NCBI GenBank assembly: GCA_964393335.1
Contig: CAYMTN010000036.1
Span: forward strand, 1-32,014
Reading direction: 5' to 3'
Source: CAYMTN01 sp964393335
GTDB taxonomy: Bacteria; Chloroflexota; Anaerolineae; Aggregatilineales; Aggregatilineaceae
Length of the DNA stretch: 32,014 bases
The notes beneath the pieces are model-generated. The model was not told the DNA's origin, searched no databases, and was given only the letters and a program-made list of their open reading frames with translations. The position numbers were made by a program, and so were the translations under genes. Below are positions 24,277 through 31,866 of the stretch, in pieces. The number at the start of each line of letters is the position of its first letter. Positions within the stretch are counted from its first letter, which is position 1.

Positions 24277-24350
24277 TCGGGGTGCCCGGACTTGAACCGG
24301 GGACCTCTGCGTCCCAAACGCAGCGCGCTAGCCAACTGCGCCACACCCCG
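24277..24350 (-). tRNA. tRNA-Pro (anticodon TGG)
   Basis: Reading the minus strand, the 7-bp acceptor CGGGGTG/CACCCCG, D-arm GCGC/GCGC, anticodon stem CTGCG/CGCAG with loop TTTGGGA, and T-arm CCCGG-TTCAAGT-CCGGG are all perfectly paired. The total is 74 bases with discriminator A. Anticodon TGG reads proline CCN codons. The 3' CCA is not encoded. I saw no repeat of its 3' end elsewhere in the window, so there is no evidence of an integrated element at this site. Confidence 0.97.
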
Positions 24351-24363
24351 CCCATCGGCCCAT

Positions 24364-24393
24364 AGTATACAACAGCCCGTCACCGGCTGGCAA
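24364..24393 (-). promoter_or_regulatory. promoter of tRNA-Pro
   Basis: TTGCCA (24388-24393), 18 bases, TATACT (24364-24369) on the minus strand; each box matches consensus at five of six positions. The predicted start is about 7 bases before the mature tRNA 5' end. Confidence 0.75.
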
Positions 24394-24399
24394 GAGAGA

Positions 24400-24588
24400 A
24401 AATGAAAAGAGTCGTTCGTGGAGAGGGGGGGACACCACGAACGACCCTTAGTAGTAGGCCTAACAACATCCTCGGCGACGCGCATCTCCGTACATGCTCG
24501 CTAGGCCACCAGCGCCTCTTTCTCTTCCTACAAGCCACTTCTATCCCATTACATGAGCCACTGCATCCGATCAGGAAGAGACGCTAGT
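24400..24588 (-). ncRNA. candidate structured small RNA, class not recognised
   Basis: No protein is supported in 24351-24672, but the minus strand shows a transcription-unit layout: a TATCAT -10 at 24595-24600, predicted start about 24588, and a terminator hairpin at 24411-24445. In between, AGCGTCTCTT (24576-24585) pairs with 24511-24520 over 10 bp with one wobble. An alternative pairing of 24573-24581 with 24521-24529 is a perfect 9 bp and excludes the first. A second stem (24457-24462 with 24502-24507) holds an inner GCGA-GCAT hairpin. The motif AGTGGCT occurs twice in the first loop. I compared it with SRP RNA, RNase P RNA, tmRNA and 6S RNA hallmarks and saw none. The -35 is poor. Confidence 0.5.
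24411..24445 (-). terminator. terminator hairpin of the candidate small RNA or upstream operon
   Basis: A perfect 11-bp stem GTCGTTCGTGG / CCACGAACGAC with a 13-base loop is followed on the minus strand by TCTTTTCATTTTC. It could end the candidate small RNA, the operon ending at 24673, or both. The tRNA promoter begins about 18 bases further on. Confidence 0.75.
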
Positions 24589-24672
24589 GTCTGTATGATA
24601 GGCCAGCCTCTTTAAATTTCCGTGAGTGAAAAATGAGAGGAACATTAAAATTATTTGGCGCACGGCGCGCGC

Positions 24673-25143
24673 TCACGAATCGTCCGCGTCGCCGCCGAAC
24701 AACGCCAGCCATTCGGCGATCTCGCCCGGCGTCAGGTGCGGGTTGGACGTGTCCTCGTCGGAGCGGGCGGGGGCGTTCATCTCCTGGGCGAACTGGCGGG
24801 GCGGGATCACGCGGATGCGGCGGCGAGTCGCCGCGTCGATGATCTCGTGATCGGCGGTGACGACGACCACACTGCCGGGATCGCACACCTTGCGCAGCCG
24901 CTCGATGATGATCGCGTCGGCGGTCGTGCCGCCATGCGCGAATACCACGCGCACACTGTACGTCGAGAGATCGCGTGATAGGCCGCCCGGCAGCCCGCCG
25001 TCGAATACGACCGTGCAGCGTGCGCGCCGCCGGGCCGCAAATCGTTTGAGGTGTTCGACCAGTTTGGCTTCGTCGTTTGGATCGTCCAGGTTCAATCCCG
25101 CGATCTGGCCGATCAGGTTATGCCCATCGATCAGATAGTTCAC
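24673..25143 (-). CDS. YacP-like NYN-domain (PIN-fold) predicted ribonuclease
   Basis: A 156-residue cytoplasmic protein of the NYN family, YacP/Rae1-like branch, in which characterised members cut RNA on the ribosome. 'YLIDGHNLIG' (3-12; D6, N9) is the family's opening strand. D48 ('VVFDGG'), D76 ('TTADAIII') and D98 ('VTADHE') complete the acidic metal site, so it is probably active. The C-terminal 35 residues are acidic and low-complexity. It starts with GTG at 25143, overlapping the stop of the phosphodiesterase gene by four bases (GTGA), which implies coupled translation. It is the last gene of the run from 29053. An RNA substrate is inferred from the family only. Confidence 0.88.
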   Translation of the reverse strand: MNYLIDGHNLIGQIAGLNLDDPNDEAKLVEHLKRFAARRRARCTVVFDGGLPGGLSRDLSTYSVRVVFAHGGTTADAIIIERLRKVCDPGSVVVVTADHEIIDAATRRRIRVIPPRQFAQEMNAPARSDEDTSNPHLTPGEIAEWLALFGGDADDS

Positions 25144-25973
25144 GCGTCTGCTTTTCTGCCGGTTGGCCCGCTCTGCCGGGCGTCGAACAACGTCAACAAA
25201 CGGTCCGGGTAATTCGTCGTCAGCCCGTCGATGCCTGCCGCGACCAGCCGCCGCGCCTCGTCCAGGTCGTTGACCGTCCAGGCGGTCGCCAGTTGGCCCC
25301 GGCGGTGAATCTGCGCGATGGTCTCCGGCGTGTAGAGCGCGTAGAGCGCATTGATCGCCCGGAACGTGACCTCGTCATCGCCCGGCAGGCGATCAAACCA
25401 CAGCTCGGAGAGCGCGATCTCCGGCGCGAGACGAAACATAACGTGCAGCGCGGCGTGATAAAACGAGCGCACCGACGCGCGTTCGACCAGGCCGGACTCG
25501 CGGATCAGGCTGGCGACCTCGGCTTCTATGCCGGGGAAGCGCCAGGGGTCTTTTAGCTCGACCATCACCAGCAGGTCGTTTCCTCGCAAAAAGTCGAATA
25601 CGTCGCGCAGCGTGGGCACGCGTTCGCCGCGAAAACGCGGGTCAAACGTGCTGCCCGCGTCCAACTGCCGGACGGCGTCCAGCGTCATCTCGTAAATCGG
25701 CCCGCTGCCATCCGTGACCCGGTCCACCTCGGCATCGTGAAACACGACCAGGTGCCCGTCCAGCGTGCGTTGGACGTCGAATTCCACCCCGTCGATGCCG
25801 AGATCGGCGGCGGCCTGAAAGGCGGGCAGCGTGTTTTCCGGCGCAAGGCCCGCCGCGCCCCGGTGGCCGACGATCATGGGCTGGCGGTCGGATACACGCG
25901 AAACCGGCATCGGGGCCAATTGTGCCCAGGCAGGGCGCTGGTCCGGCGGCAGAACGGGTGATGTATGTTCCAC
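25140..25973 (-). CDS. glycerophosphodiester phosphodiesterase
   Basis: TIM-barrel hydrolase splitting glycerophosphodiesters into glycerol 3-phosphate and an alcohol, 277 residues. 'VGHRGAAGLAPENT' (35-48) supplies H37, R38, E46 and N47; 'GVEFDVQRTLDGHLVVFHD' (62-80) supplies E64, D66 and H79; 'VMVELKDP' adds the later Glu/Lys. All expected catalytic and metal residues are present. There is no signal peptide, so it is cytoplasmic like UgpQ. GTG start at 25973 with GAGGAG five bases upstream. It starts 73 bases after the phosphoesterase stop and overlaps the NYN gene by four bases. Confidence 0.93.
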   Translation of the reverse strand: MEHTSPVLPPDQRPAWAQLAPMPVSRVSDRQPMIVGHRGAAGLAPENTLPAFQAAADLGIDGVEFDVQRTLDGHLVVFHDAEVDRVTDGSGPIYEMTLDAVRQLDAGSTFDPRFRGERVPTLRDVFDFLRGNDLLVMVELKDPWRFPGIEAEVASLIRESGLVERASVRSFYHAALHVMFRLAPEIALSELWFDRLPGDDEVTFRAINALYALYTPETIAQIHRRGQLATAWTVNDLDEARRLVAAGIDGLTTNYPDRLLTLFDARQSGPTGRKADA

Positions 25974-26046
25974 AGGTACTCCTCACAGTTGGCGATCAAC
26001 AAAGCTATTCAGACTATCGCAAAACACGGCAGGGGGTGCAATCCGC

Positions 26047-26910
26047 TCAAGGACGTGGCCGGACGTGATTACGCGGTGGCAGCCACGCACGGGGGCCGCG
26101 TACCAGCGTCAGTACCGCGATCTCCGGGCGGCAGTTGAAACGGAAGACAAAGTACCCGGTGCCGATGCCCGTCGTGACGTACAGCATCACATGCCGGACA
26201 CGGTGCAGGCCCATCGGGAAACTGCGTCCCAGTTTGGGCAGGATCAGCGCGCCAAACCTCGGCAGCCGGACCTGCCCGCCGTGCGTATGCCCCGACAGTT
26301 GCAGCGCGATGCGCGGATCGGCAGCGGCGACGTAGGCGAAATCCGGCTCGTGTGCCAGCAGGATCACCGGGGCATGTGGCGGCGCACCGGCCAGCGCCGC
26401 GCCCAGGTCGGGCATACCCTGCACCACGTCGTCAATCCCGGCCAGCAGCAGGCGATCATCACCCCGCCGCAGCACATGATGTTCATTGACCAGCAGCCGG
26501 ATTCCCGCCGCTTCGAACACGTCTGCGACGCGCTGCACGCCGCCGTAATAGTCGTGATTCCCCAGCACGGCCCATACGCCATCCGGCGCACGCAGCCCGG
26601 CCAGCACGTCCCCCCCGGCCTCGATCTCGTCGCGCCGGGCGGTTGTCAGGTCACCCGTAAACGCGATCAGGTCGGGGCGCTCCCGGTTGGCGACTGCCAC
26701 AACTGCCGATAAATAACGCTGGCTCAGCGGGATGCCCAGGTGAATATCCGAAAGCTGTACGATCCGGTAGCCATCAAAGGCGGGGGGCAGGTTGGGCAGC
26801 GGTATCGTCTCGCGCCGGACGCGCAGCCAGACCGGCTCGACCCACCGGCCATAAACGCCCGCCGCTGCCAGTGCGCCGCTGATGGTGACCAGTCCGGAAA
26901 ACCGTTTCAT
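26047..26910 (-). CDS. membrane-anchored calcineurin-like metallophosphoesterase (YaeI-like)
   Basis: A 287-residue dinuclear-metal phosphoesterase. After a short N-terminal hydrophobic stretch (5-20) come 'QLSDIHLG' (D55, H57), 'TGDLTT' (D87), 'GNHDYYGG' (N118, H119), 'LLAHEPDF' (H187) and 'GHTHGGQVRLP' (H208, H210), the complete set of metal ligands. The 'GGQ..LPRFG' ending is that of the YaeI group, whose E. coli member hydrolyses phosphodiesters; some relatives act on UDP-2,3-diacylglucosamine-like lipids. The N-terminal segment probably anchors it at the membrane. ATGA overlap with the upstream EEP-family gene indicates co-translation. Confidence 0.92.
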   Translation of the reverse strand: MKRFSGLVTISGALAAAGVYGRWVEPVWLRVRRETIPLPNLPPAFDGYRIVQLSDIHLGIPLSQRYLSAVVAVANRERPDLIAFTGDLTTARRDEIEAGGDVLAGLRAPDGVWAVLGNHDYYGGVQRVADVFEAAGIRLLVNEHHVLRRGDDRLLLAGIDDVVQGMPDLGAALAGAPPHAPVILLAHEPDFAYVAAADPRIALQLSGHTHGGQVRLPRFGALILPKLGRSFPMGLHRVRHVMLYVTTGIGTGYFVFRFNCRPEIAVLTLVRGPRAWLPPRNHVRPRP

Positions 26911-27986
26911 CCCAGCGATACGCCTTGTTTGAGGACCAACTGCGCTACGACCGGATAATGGTCGGATGAGCCGGTGTGCGGGTAGACATGGGCATTAACC
27001 GGCACAAAAAACGCGTTGTGCCAGATATATTCGAGGCGCAGCATCGGGAACAGGCCGGGGATATAGAGGTTGGTTGGGGCGGGGAACGTCAGGCCCAGGC
27101 CCCAGCCGACCTCGCGGTACGTATCGTCCAGCAGGCGATCCATAGCCCGGTAAGCGTTGCTTTGATCGGTCATGTTGCAGTCACACAATACGAGCACCGG
27201 CCCGTTTTCGGCGGCGATGTACTCGCGCACCCGCGCGAGTTGCTCGTCGCGCCGCGTATCGTCATAGTCGAATGGTAACATGATGTTTCTAGGCGAATCC
27301 GGATGCACCACGTAAACCACCACCGCCGTGCCTTTCACATCCAACACGGCGCGCGCGAACCGCGCGTAGTAGTCTTCGGACTGGTTGGCGGACCAGTCGA
27401 GGAACGGGTAGCGGCTGACCAGCCCGATCCCTTTGTTGCTCGATGGTTTGTAGACGCGCTGGTATGGATAGACGGGTTTCAGCGCTTCGGTGAGCGTGTC
27501 GGCGGTCAGCTCATTGACTTCTTGCAGCCCGACAAGGTCGGCATCCAGTTCGATCAACATCCGGGCGGCCACAACCGGGTCGTTCTTTGCGCCCTGCATG
27601 TTAAACGTGGCGACGGTCAGTTCCGGCCCGTCGGCGGGATCGTATGCAAAGGTGTGCGGCCAGAACTGGTGGCCGTAGAGCAGCCCAAACGCGACGAGCA
27701 CCGGCAGTTGCAGCGCGATCAGGGTCCGGCGGTGCCGCGTTAACAGCGCCGCGCCCGCGCACACCAGCCCACCCAACGCCCACCAGGGCACAAAATTGTT
27801 GGCAAAGGCGACTATGGGCCAGCGTTCGCCCACCGCGACGCGTGCCAGCAGGTACCCGCACGTACCCAGCCCGTACAGCGCAATGGGCAGCTCGATGATG
27901 GCACGCAGCCCGATCCACAACAGACTGCCCGGCCCGCGACGTATGCGAGCAGTCTCTCTGCGGGTGATGGTGGCCGGTTGAGTCAT
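26907..27986 (-). CDS. membrane-anchored endonuclease/exonuclease/phosphatase-family protein, copy 1
   Basis: 359 residues from ATG 27986 (AAGGA five to six bases upstream; the open frame extends further but without family likeness). Three hydrophobic segments (about 23-53, 58-82, 88-106) precede an EEP catalytic domain: N129 ('ATFNMQ'), E156 ('GLQEVN'), H228 ('YVVHPDSPRN'), D269 and N271 ('LCDCNMTD'), D342 and H343 ('SSDHYP'). Catalytic positions are kept, but the usual GDFN reads CDCN. It lies two bases after a paralogue with the same layout and shares the segment 'FANNFVPWWALGG'. EEP enzymes cut nucleic acids, phosphoinositides or sphingomyelin; the substrate cannot be read from the sequence. 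Confidence 0.88.
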   Translation of the reverse strand: MTQPATITRRETARIRRGPGSLLWIGLRAIIELPIALYGLGTCGYLLARVAVGERWPIVAFANNFVPWWALGGLVCAGAALLTRHRRTLIALQLPVLVAFGLLYGHQFWPHTFAYDPADGPELTVATFNMQGAKNDPVVAARMLIELDADLVGLQEVNELTADTLTEALKPVYPYQRVYKPSSNKGIGLVSRYPFLDWSANQSEDYYARFARAVLDVKGTAVVVYVVHPDSPRNIMLPFDYDDTRRDEQLARVREYIAAENGPVLVLCDCNMTDQSNAYRAMDRLLDDTYREVGWGLGLTFPAPTNLYIPGLFPMLRLEYIWHNAFFVPVNAHVYPHTGSSDHYPVVAQLVLKQGVSLG

Positions 27987-27988
27987 GA

Positions 27989-29053
27989 TTATCCTTCTGG
28001 TTGTCCGGCGAATTCCGGTTTGAGCGCCAATGTTGCGATCACCGGGCGATGATCCGATGTGCCGCTGTCGGTTCCGGCGCGCGCGTCGAGCGCGGCAAAC
28101 TGCGCGCTGTGCCACACGTAATCGATCCGCAGCAGGGGCGGCATGCCGCGCCCCACGTCAGGGAAGCTAAACCCCAGGCCGCGCCCGGCCTCGCGGAAGG
28201 CGTCCGACAGCAAGGCGGTCATCTGGTGGTAGGGCGTGCTCTGGTCGCTCATGTTAAAGTCGCCCAACACGATCACCGGCCCGCGTTCCGCCAGCAAATA
28301 CTCGCCGCGCAGGATGGCGATCTCGGTGTTGCGCCGGTCGTCGTCGTACGTGACCGGCAGCAGCACGTTACGCGGCGGTGACGGGTGCACGACATAGACG
28401 GTGACCGGCACGCCGCCCACGTCCAGCACGGCGCGCAGGCTGAACATCGAATCCGGCAGCGGGCGGAAGACCGTGTGATCGACGACCGGCCAGCGGCTGA
28501 GCAGCCCGACACCGGCAGTCGGCAACTCTGGAACCAACACCCGGTAAGGATACCGCTCCGCCAGCGTCTCATCAAGCCGCGCGGCGTGATCCGGTCCCAG
28601 CTCCTGCAAGCCGACGATATCCGCATCCAGCCCGGCGATCACGTCGAGCACGCGTGCCGGGTCCGACTGCGAGGCTTTGATGTTGTACGTAGCAGCGATC
28701 AGGGTAGGCGCGCCGCTGGTCCCGGCCCCGGACGCGTGCGGCAGCAGCATGGGACCGTAGCTGGCCACGAACAACACGATCACCGGCACGTTCGGCGGCA
28801 CGAGCAGCCAGCGGCGGCGCGGTACCAGCCCGACGCACGCTGCCGCCGCGCCGCCCAGCGCCCACCAGGGCACAAAATTGTTCGCAAACGCCACGACGTT
28901 CCAGCGTTCCCCGGCGGCGATCCGGGCCAGCACGTAGCCGCTCGTGCCCAGGCCATACAGCAGGACTCCGGCCTGGACGAGGTGCCACCCGGCGAGCAGC
29001 CAACGGCCCGTCGTCGAACGGGCTGCCGCTGGGGACGGTGTGTGTTTGGGCAT
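27989..29053 (-). CDS. membrane-anchored endonuclease/exonuclease/phosphatase-family protein, copy 2
   Basis: 354 residues from ATG 29053. A TTG two codons upstream (29059) has the better spaced AGAGG site and may be the true start. Topology and domain order are as in copy 1: hydrophobic segments about 19-46, 52-77 and 83-106, then the EEP domain with N124, E151, H223, 'LGDFNMSD' (D265, N267) and 'TSDHRP' (D334, H335). Here the GDFN motif is canonical. It is first in the five-gene run, with a promoter candidate about 60-90 bases upstream. The two copies arose by tandem duplication and have since diverged. Confidence 0.88.
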   Translation of the reverse strand: MPKHTPSPAAARSTTGRWLLAGWHLVQAGVLLYGLGTSGYVLARIAAGERWNVVAFANNFVPWWALGGAAAACVGLVPRRRWLLVPPNVPVIVLFVASYGPMLLPHASGAGTSGAPTLIAATYNIKASQSDPARVLDVIAGLDADIVGLQELGPDHAARLDETLAERYPYRVLVPELPTAGVGLLSRWPVVDHTVFRPLPDSMFSLRAVLDVGGVPVTVYVVHPSPPRNVLLPVTYDDDRRNTEIAILRGEYLLAERGPVIVLGDFNMSDQSTPYHQMTALLSDAFREAGRGLGFSFPDVGRGMPPLLRIDYVWHSAQFAALDARAGTDSGTSDHRPVIATLALKPEFAGQPEG

Positions 29054-29114
29054 AACCAAGCGCGTTTCCTCTGCGTGTCGAACCGGCTGAAGGCCGGTCA
29101 CGTCTCCGGCACTA

Positions 29115-29145
29115 ACTATACACACGGAATGGGGACAGGGCGCAA
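29115..29145 (-). promoter_or_regulatory. possible promoter of the phosphohydrolase gene run
   Basis: TTGCGC (29140-29145), 19 bases, TATAGT (29115-29120) on the minus strand, in the gap between the HEAT-repeat gene and the first EEP gene. The spacing is long, so support is modest. Confidence 0.35.
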
Positions 29146-29168
29146 AAAATCGATTGTGGGGGATGAGT

Positions 29169-30200
29169 TCAGGCGGGGGGCAACACGGCGCGGGCTGCCT
29201 GCCGGACTGTGTCGCTCGGATCGTCCGCCGCAACCTGCGCCAGCATACGCTGAGTTTCCGGCGCGTCAAGCTGGCCCAGTCCGCGCACGGCCAGCAGGCG
29301 CGCGTCGGCGCTGGCGCAGCGCAGGTAGTCGGTGCACAGCGCGACGAGCGCCTCGCGTGCCAGCGCCCGCACGGCGACGTCCGCGTGCTGGCGGATCATG
29401 TCGAGCAGCGTATCGATGGTGGCAGCTTCGCCGGGCAGGTCGTCCAGATTATCCACGCGTGCGATCTGGACGTCTGCCTGCCGTTGGACCCGGTTCAGCA
29501 GCAGGCTGGTTTCCCGGCTGCGCAGCGGGAGGTCGTGTTCGGCAAACGGGTCACGCTCGACACCCTGCACCAACCGCCGGATCGCAGCCTGGGCCGCCTG
29601 CCGGACGTCTTCGTCCGGGTCGCGGCTGGCGACGGGTTGCAGCGCCTCGATGGAACGCGCGTCGTCCAGCCATTCCAGGCCGCGCACGGCCAACTGGCGC
29701 GCGTCCGCGCGTTCGTGTTTCAGGTGATCGAGCAGCAGCGTTTTCAGCGTATGCCGCGCCGCCTGGCGGTTGGTCGCGTCCGGGTCATGGGCGATCACGG
29801 CTTGCAGCGGTTCGATCGCGCTCGGATCGCACAACTCGCCCAGCGTGCGCACCGTCACAAACCGGATGTCCGGGTTTTCGTGGCCCAGCGCCGCGATCAG
29901 CGGCCTGATCGCCGGAGTCCCGATCCGCACCAGGGCATCTTTCGCCATCCAGCCGAGGTTTTGGTGGCGGAAGCTCTGGATCAGCACGTCCACCGCGCGC
30001 GGATCGCCGATGTCGCCCAGGGCCGCAATCGCCGCGCCGCTCGGATAGTCGTTGCGCAGCACTTCTTGCATGAGCGGCTCGACGGCCTCGACAACACCCC
30101 GCGCGCCCAGTTCGGCAATGATCTGGCTCTGCCGCGTGGGGTCCGTCTCACGCCGCATGGCATCGATCAGGTCTTGCGGTGAAGCGCTGTGGTCCAGCAT
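29169..30200 (-). CDS. HEAT-repeat (PBS-lyase type) protein
   Basis: A 343-residue cytoplasmic alpha-solenoid of about nine to ten 30-residue repeats. Typical units are 'AIAALGDIGDPRAVDVLIQ', 'PLIAALGHENPDIRFVTVR' and 'AARAVLPPA'; many carry the D..VR..A motif of PBS-lyase HEAT repeats ('DEDVRQAAQAAI', 'DPSDTVRQAAR'). Such proteins are scaffolds or, in phycobilisome systems, chromophore lyases; nothing here indicates phycobiliproteins. The open frame extends to 30359, but I choose ATG 30200 (MLDHSA) because GGTAGGA lies about 8 bases upstream; ATG 30209 is the alternative. A possible 25-residue membrane peptide is encoded just upstream. Confidence 0.85.
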   Translation of the reverse strand: MLDHSASPQDLIDAMRRETDPTRQSQIIAELGARGVVEAVEPLMQEVLRNDYPSGAAIAALGDIGDPRAVDVLIQSFRHQNLGWMAKDALVRIGTPAIRPLIAALGHENPDIRFVTVRTLGELCDPSAIEPLQAVIAHDPDATNRQAARHTLKTLLLDHLKHERADARQLAVRGLEWLDDARSIEALQPVASRDPDEDVRQAAQAAIRRLVQGVERDPFAEHDLPLRSRETSLLLNRVQRQADVQIARVDNLDDLPGEAATIDTLLDMIRQHADVAVRALAREALVALCTDYLRCASADARLLAVRGLGQLDAPETQRMLAQVAADDPSDTVRQAARAVLPPA

Positions 30201-30235
30201 GGGCCGCATCCTACCCGCCGCGCACCGCGGCAACT

Positions 30236-30313
30236 TTATGAATTCATGCCGATCAACATCAGCAGCACGCCCACCAACAGCATCACCATCACAACCAGCG
30301 CGTTCGGGTCCAT
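30236..30313 (-). CDS. possible 25-residue single-helix membrane peptide
   Basis: A short frame with an unusually good ribosome site (GGGAG, eight bases, ATG) encodes MDPNA, a hydrophobic run rich in V, M and L, and the end 'IGMNS'. The 18-residue hydrophobic core is the length of one membrane helix. It ends 35 bases before the HEAT-repeat start on the same strand. Small membrane peptides of this size are often missed; whether it is translated is unproven. Confidence 0.45.
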   Translation of the reverse strand: MDPNALVVMVMLLVGVLLMLIGMNS

Positions 30314-30428
30314 CGCCGTTTCTCCCGCAGATATCACAAACCACAGACGTTTCCGGCATCTCTTTGAGGATACAACAACCTGGGGGTGAGAAGCAATCAC
30401 CGCGCGCACCTTAACCGCGCTCAAACGA

Positions 30429-30463
30429 TTCACATTGCCCCGGCTGAGCGCCTATGCTAATAT
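30429..30463 (+). promoter_or_regulatory. probable promoter of the LysM/lamin-tail gene
   Basis: Two overlapping arrangements exist: TTCACA-18-TATGCT (30429-30434, 30453-30458) and TTGCCC-17-TAATAT (30435-30440, 30458-30463). Either gives a start about 45-50 bases before the ATG. Confidence 0.5.
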
Positions 30464-30517
30464 GACTGGGCGGTATCGCCGCCTATTGTTTCCACAGGTC
30501 AAGGGTAGGTGCAAGAG

Positions 30518-31516
30518 ATGAGCCGTCGGGTGCTGGTTGGATTTATCACCGTCAATATTCTTGTTACGCTTGCGGTGGTGGCCGTGTTCGTCAGCGTGTA
30601 CCAGAGCTACTGGCGTCCAGAAGAGCCGGGCGAAGGCCCCACGCAGATCGTGATTCTCACGGCGACGCCGCTGCCGGGCTTTGTCTTGCAGCCCGGCGAA
30701 TATCAAGGCACCATCGATGCCCAGCAGTTGACGCTGGCCGCGATTCAGCAGGCCGCCCCGCAGGTCTCCGTGATTACGGCGACGCCGATCGGCGAGGAAG
30801 GCATCGAAGTGCCTAATGTGACCGCCGTCGCGACGATTGATCCCGCGCTGCTGCCGCCCATCCCGACCGATCTGCCGCCGGGCCAGCCCAGCCCTACGCC
30901 GCAAAATGACGGCTGCATCCGGCATGTGGTCCAGTCCGGGGACGTGATCATCACCATCGCGCAGGAGTACGGCGTTTATCCTGGGGACGTGCTGCTGGCG
31001 AACGGCCTCGACGAAAACTCGATTCTGCACATCGGTGATGTGCTGATCATCCCGGTGGAAGGCTGCAACGTGTTGAACACGGCGACCCCCGCGCCGACGC
31101 CCAGCAATACGCCGTTTTCGCTGACACGCGTCGCGCCGACCGTGACGCTGCCGCCGACGCCGGTCAACGCCCAGGTCGAGATTGCCGACGTGGTGTTCTG
31201 GGGCGACGTGAACAGCGAAGCCGTCGAGCTGCGTAACCTGGGCAACGTGATCAACTTGCAAGGGTGGACGCTCAGCAACGTGGAGGGCGATACGTTCCGT
31301 TTCCCGGAATTCCGCATGCAGCAAGGCAGCCGCGTGCGGGTCTTTTCACGCCAGGGGCAAAATACGCCCGCCGCGCTCTACTGGAATCGAGAGGCTCCCG
31401 CCTGGCGCGAGGGCGAAGTGGTGACGCTGCGTGATTCGGCAGGGCAGTTGCAGGCGACATTCCGCATCGGGCAGGATCAGCCGCTCTTCCAGGAAGCGAC
31501 TCCGACGCCGGGTTAA
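30518..31516 (+). CDS. membrane-anchored LysM and lamin-tail-domain protein
   Basis: 332 residues. An N-terminal anchor helix (about 7-30) has basic residues before it, so the rest is outside. A Thr/Pro linker leads to a LysM domain (134-179: 'HVVQSGDVIITIAQEYGV', 'ILHIGDVLIIP') flanked by C133 and C183, which may form a disulfide. LysM binds N-acetylglucosamine polymers such as peptidoglycan. A second Thr/Pro linker precedes a lamin-tail domain (216-318: 'VELRNLGNVINLQGWTLS', 'VVTLRDSAGQL'), an Ig-like fold common on secreted bacterial proteins. ATG 30518 with AGG eight bases upstream is preferred over GTG 30509. Likely a wall-associated surface protein. Confidence 0.88.
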   Translation: MSRRVLVGFITVNILVTLAVVAVFVSVYQSYWRPEEPGEGPTQIVILTATPLPGFVLQPGEYQGTIDAQQLTLAAIQQAAPQVSVITATPIGEEGIEVPNVTAVATIDPALLPPIPTDLPPGQPSPTPQNDGCIRHVVQSGDVIITIAQEYGVYPGDVLLANGLDENSILHIGDVLIIPVEGCNVLNTATPAPTPSNTPFSLTRVAPTVTLPPTPVNAQVEIADVVFWGDVNSEAVELRNLGNVINLQGWTLSNVEGDTFRFPEFRMQQGSRVRVFSRQGQNTPAALYWNREAPAWREGEVVTLRDSAGQLQATFRIGQDQPLFQEATPTPG

Positions 31517-31536
31517 TTCATGCGATGCCACACACA

Positions 31537-31580
31537 ACACGCTCACTGCGTAGACCAGATGCGTCACGCAGTGAGGGTGT
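31537..31580. terminator. hairpin between convergent genes
   Basis: The stem ACACGCTCACTGCGT / ACGCAGTGAGGGTGT (14 of 15 paired, 10 central pairs perfect) with a 14-base loop lies between the LysM gene stop and the tatA stop. T-runs are weak on both sides, but it is the only terminator candidate for either transcript. Confidence 0.6.
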
Positions 31581-31631
31581 TTGAGAGTCGTAATTGAGGG
31601 ATGGCGTCTCAGGACTGCAATACGTCGCCGG

Positions 31632-31799
31632 TCAGCTATGCGACTCGTCGCCGGTTTCGTCTTCGCCCTTGAGTCCCTTACGAAATTCGCGGATAGCGGA
31701 ACCCATCTCGCCGCCAATGCGCGAGACACGCCCCACACCGAAGAGCAAAACCACGACCGCCAGGATCAAGATCAATTCAGGTGTTCCCAGGCTTCCCAT
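31632..31799 (-). CDS. tatA: twin-arginine translocase subunit TatA
   Basis: A 55-residue protein too short to show among long frames. It begins MGSLGTPELILIL, a short membrane helix (about 8-20), then the diagnostic 'LFGVGR' (F20, G21), an amphipathic helix 'IGGEMGSAIREFRKGLKG' and an acidic tail 'EDETGDES'. This is the TatA/E layout; TatA oligomers form the pathway for folded Tat substrates together with TatC, which is not in the window. The usual KLPE after FG is replaced by RVSR, and 'GEMGSAIREFRKG' is intact. AAGGAG eight bases before ATG is a strong ribosome site. It is divergent from dnaX and has its own promoter. Confidence 0.93.
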   Translation of the reverse strand: MGSLGTPELILILAVVVLLFGVGRVSRIGGEMGSAIREFRKGLKGEDETGDESHS

Positions 31800-31866
31800 A
31801 CAGATATCTCCTTAAGTGTCGGGCGCATGCTGCCATGCGTTGTCATCCGATTGAGCGTATAGTGCT

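Noticed and set aside
24277..24350. Integration site of a mobile element at tRNA-Pro
   Set aside because: No integrase gene and no second copy of the tRNA 3' end were seen in the window; the nearby repeats derive from the cyclic-nucleotide-binding gene, not from the tRNA.
24400..24588. 6S, SRP, tmRNA or RNase P RNA identity for the candidate small RNA
   Set aside because: The ends do not pair with each other as in 6S RNA, and the conserved cores of SRP, tmRNA and RNase P RNA are absent.
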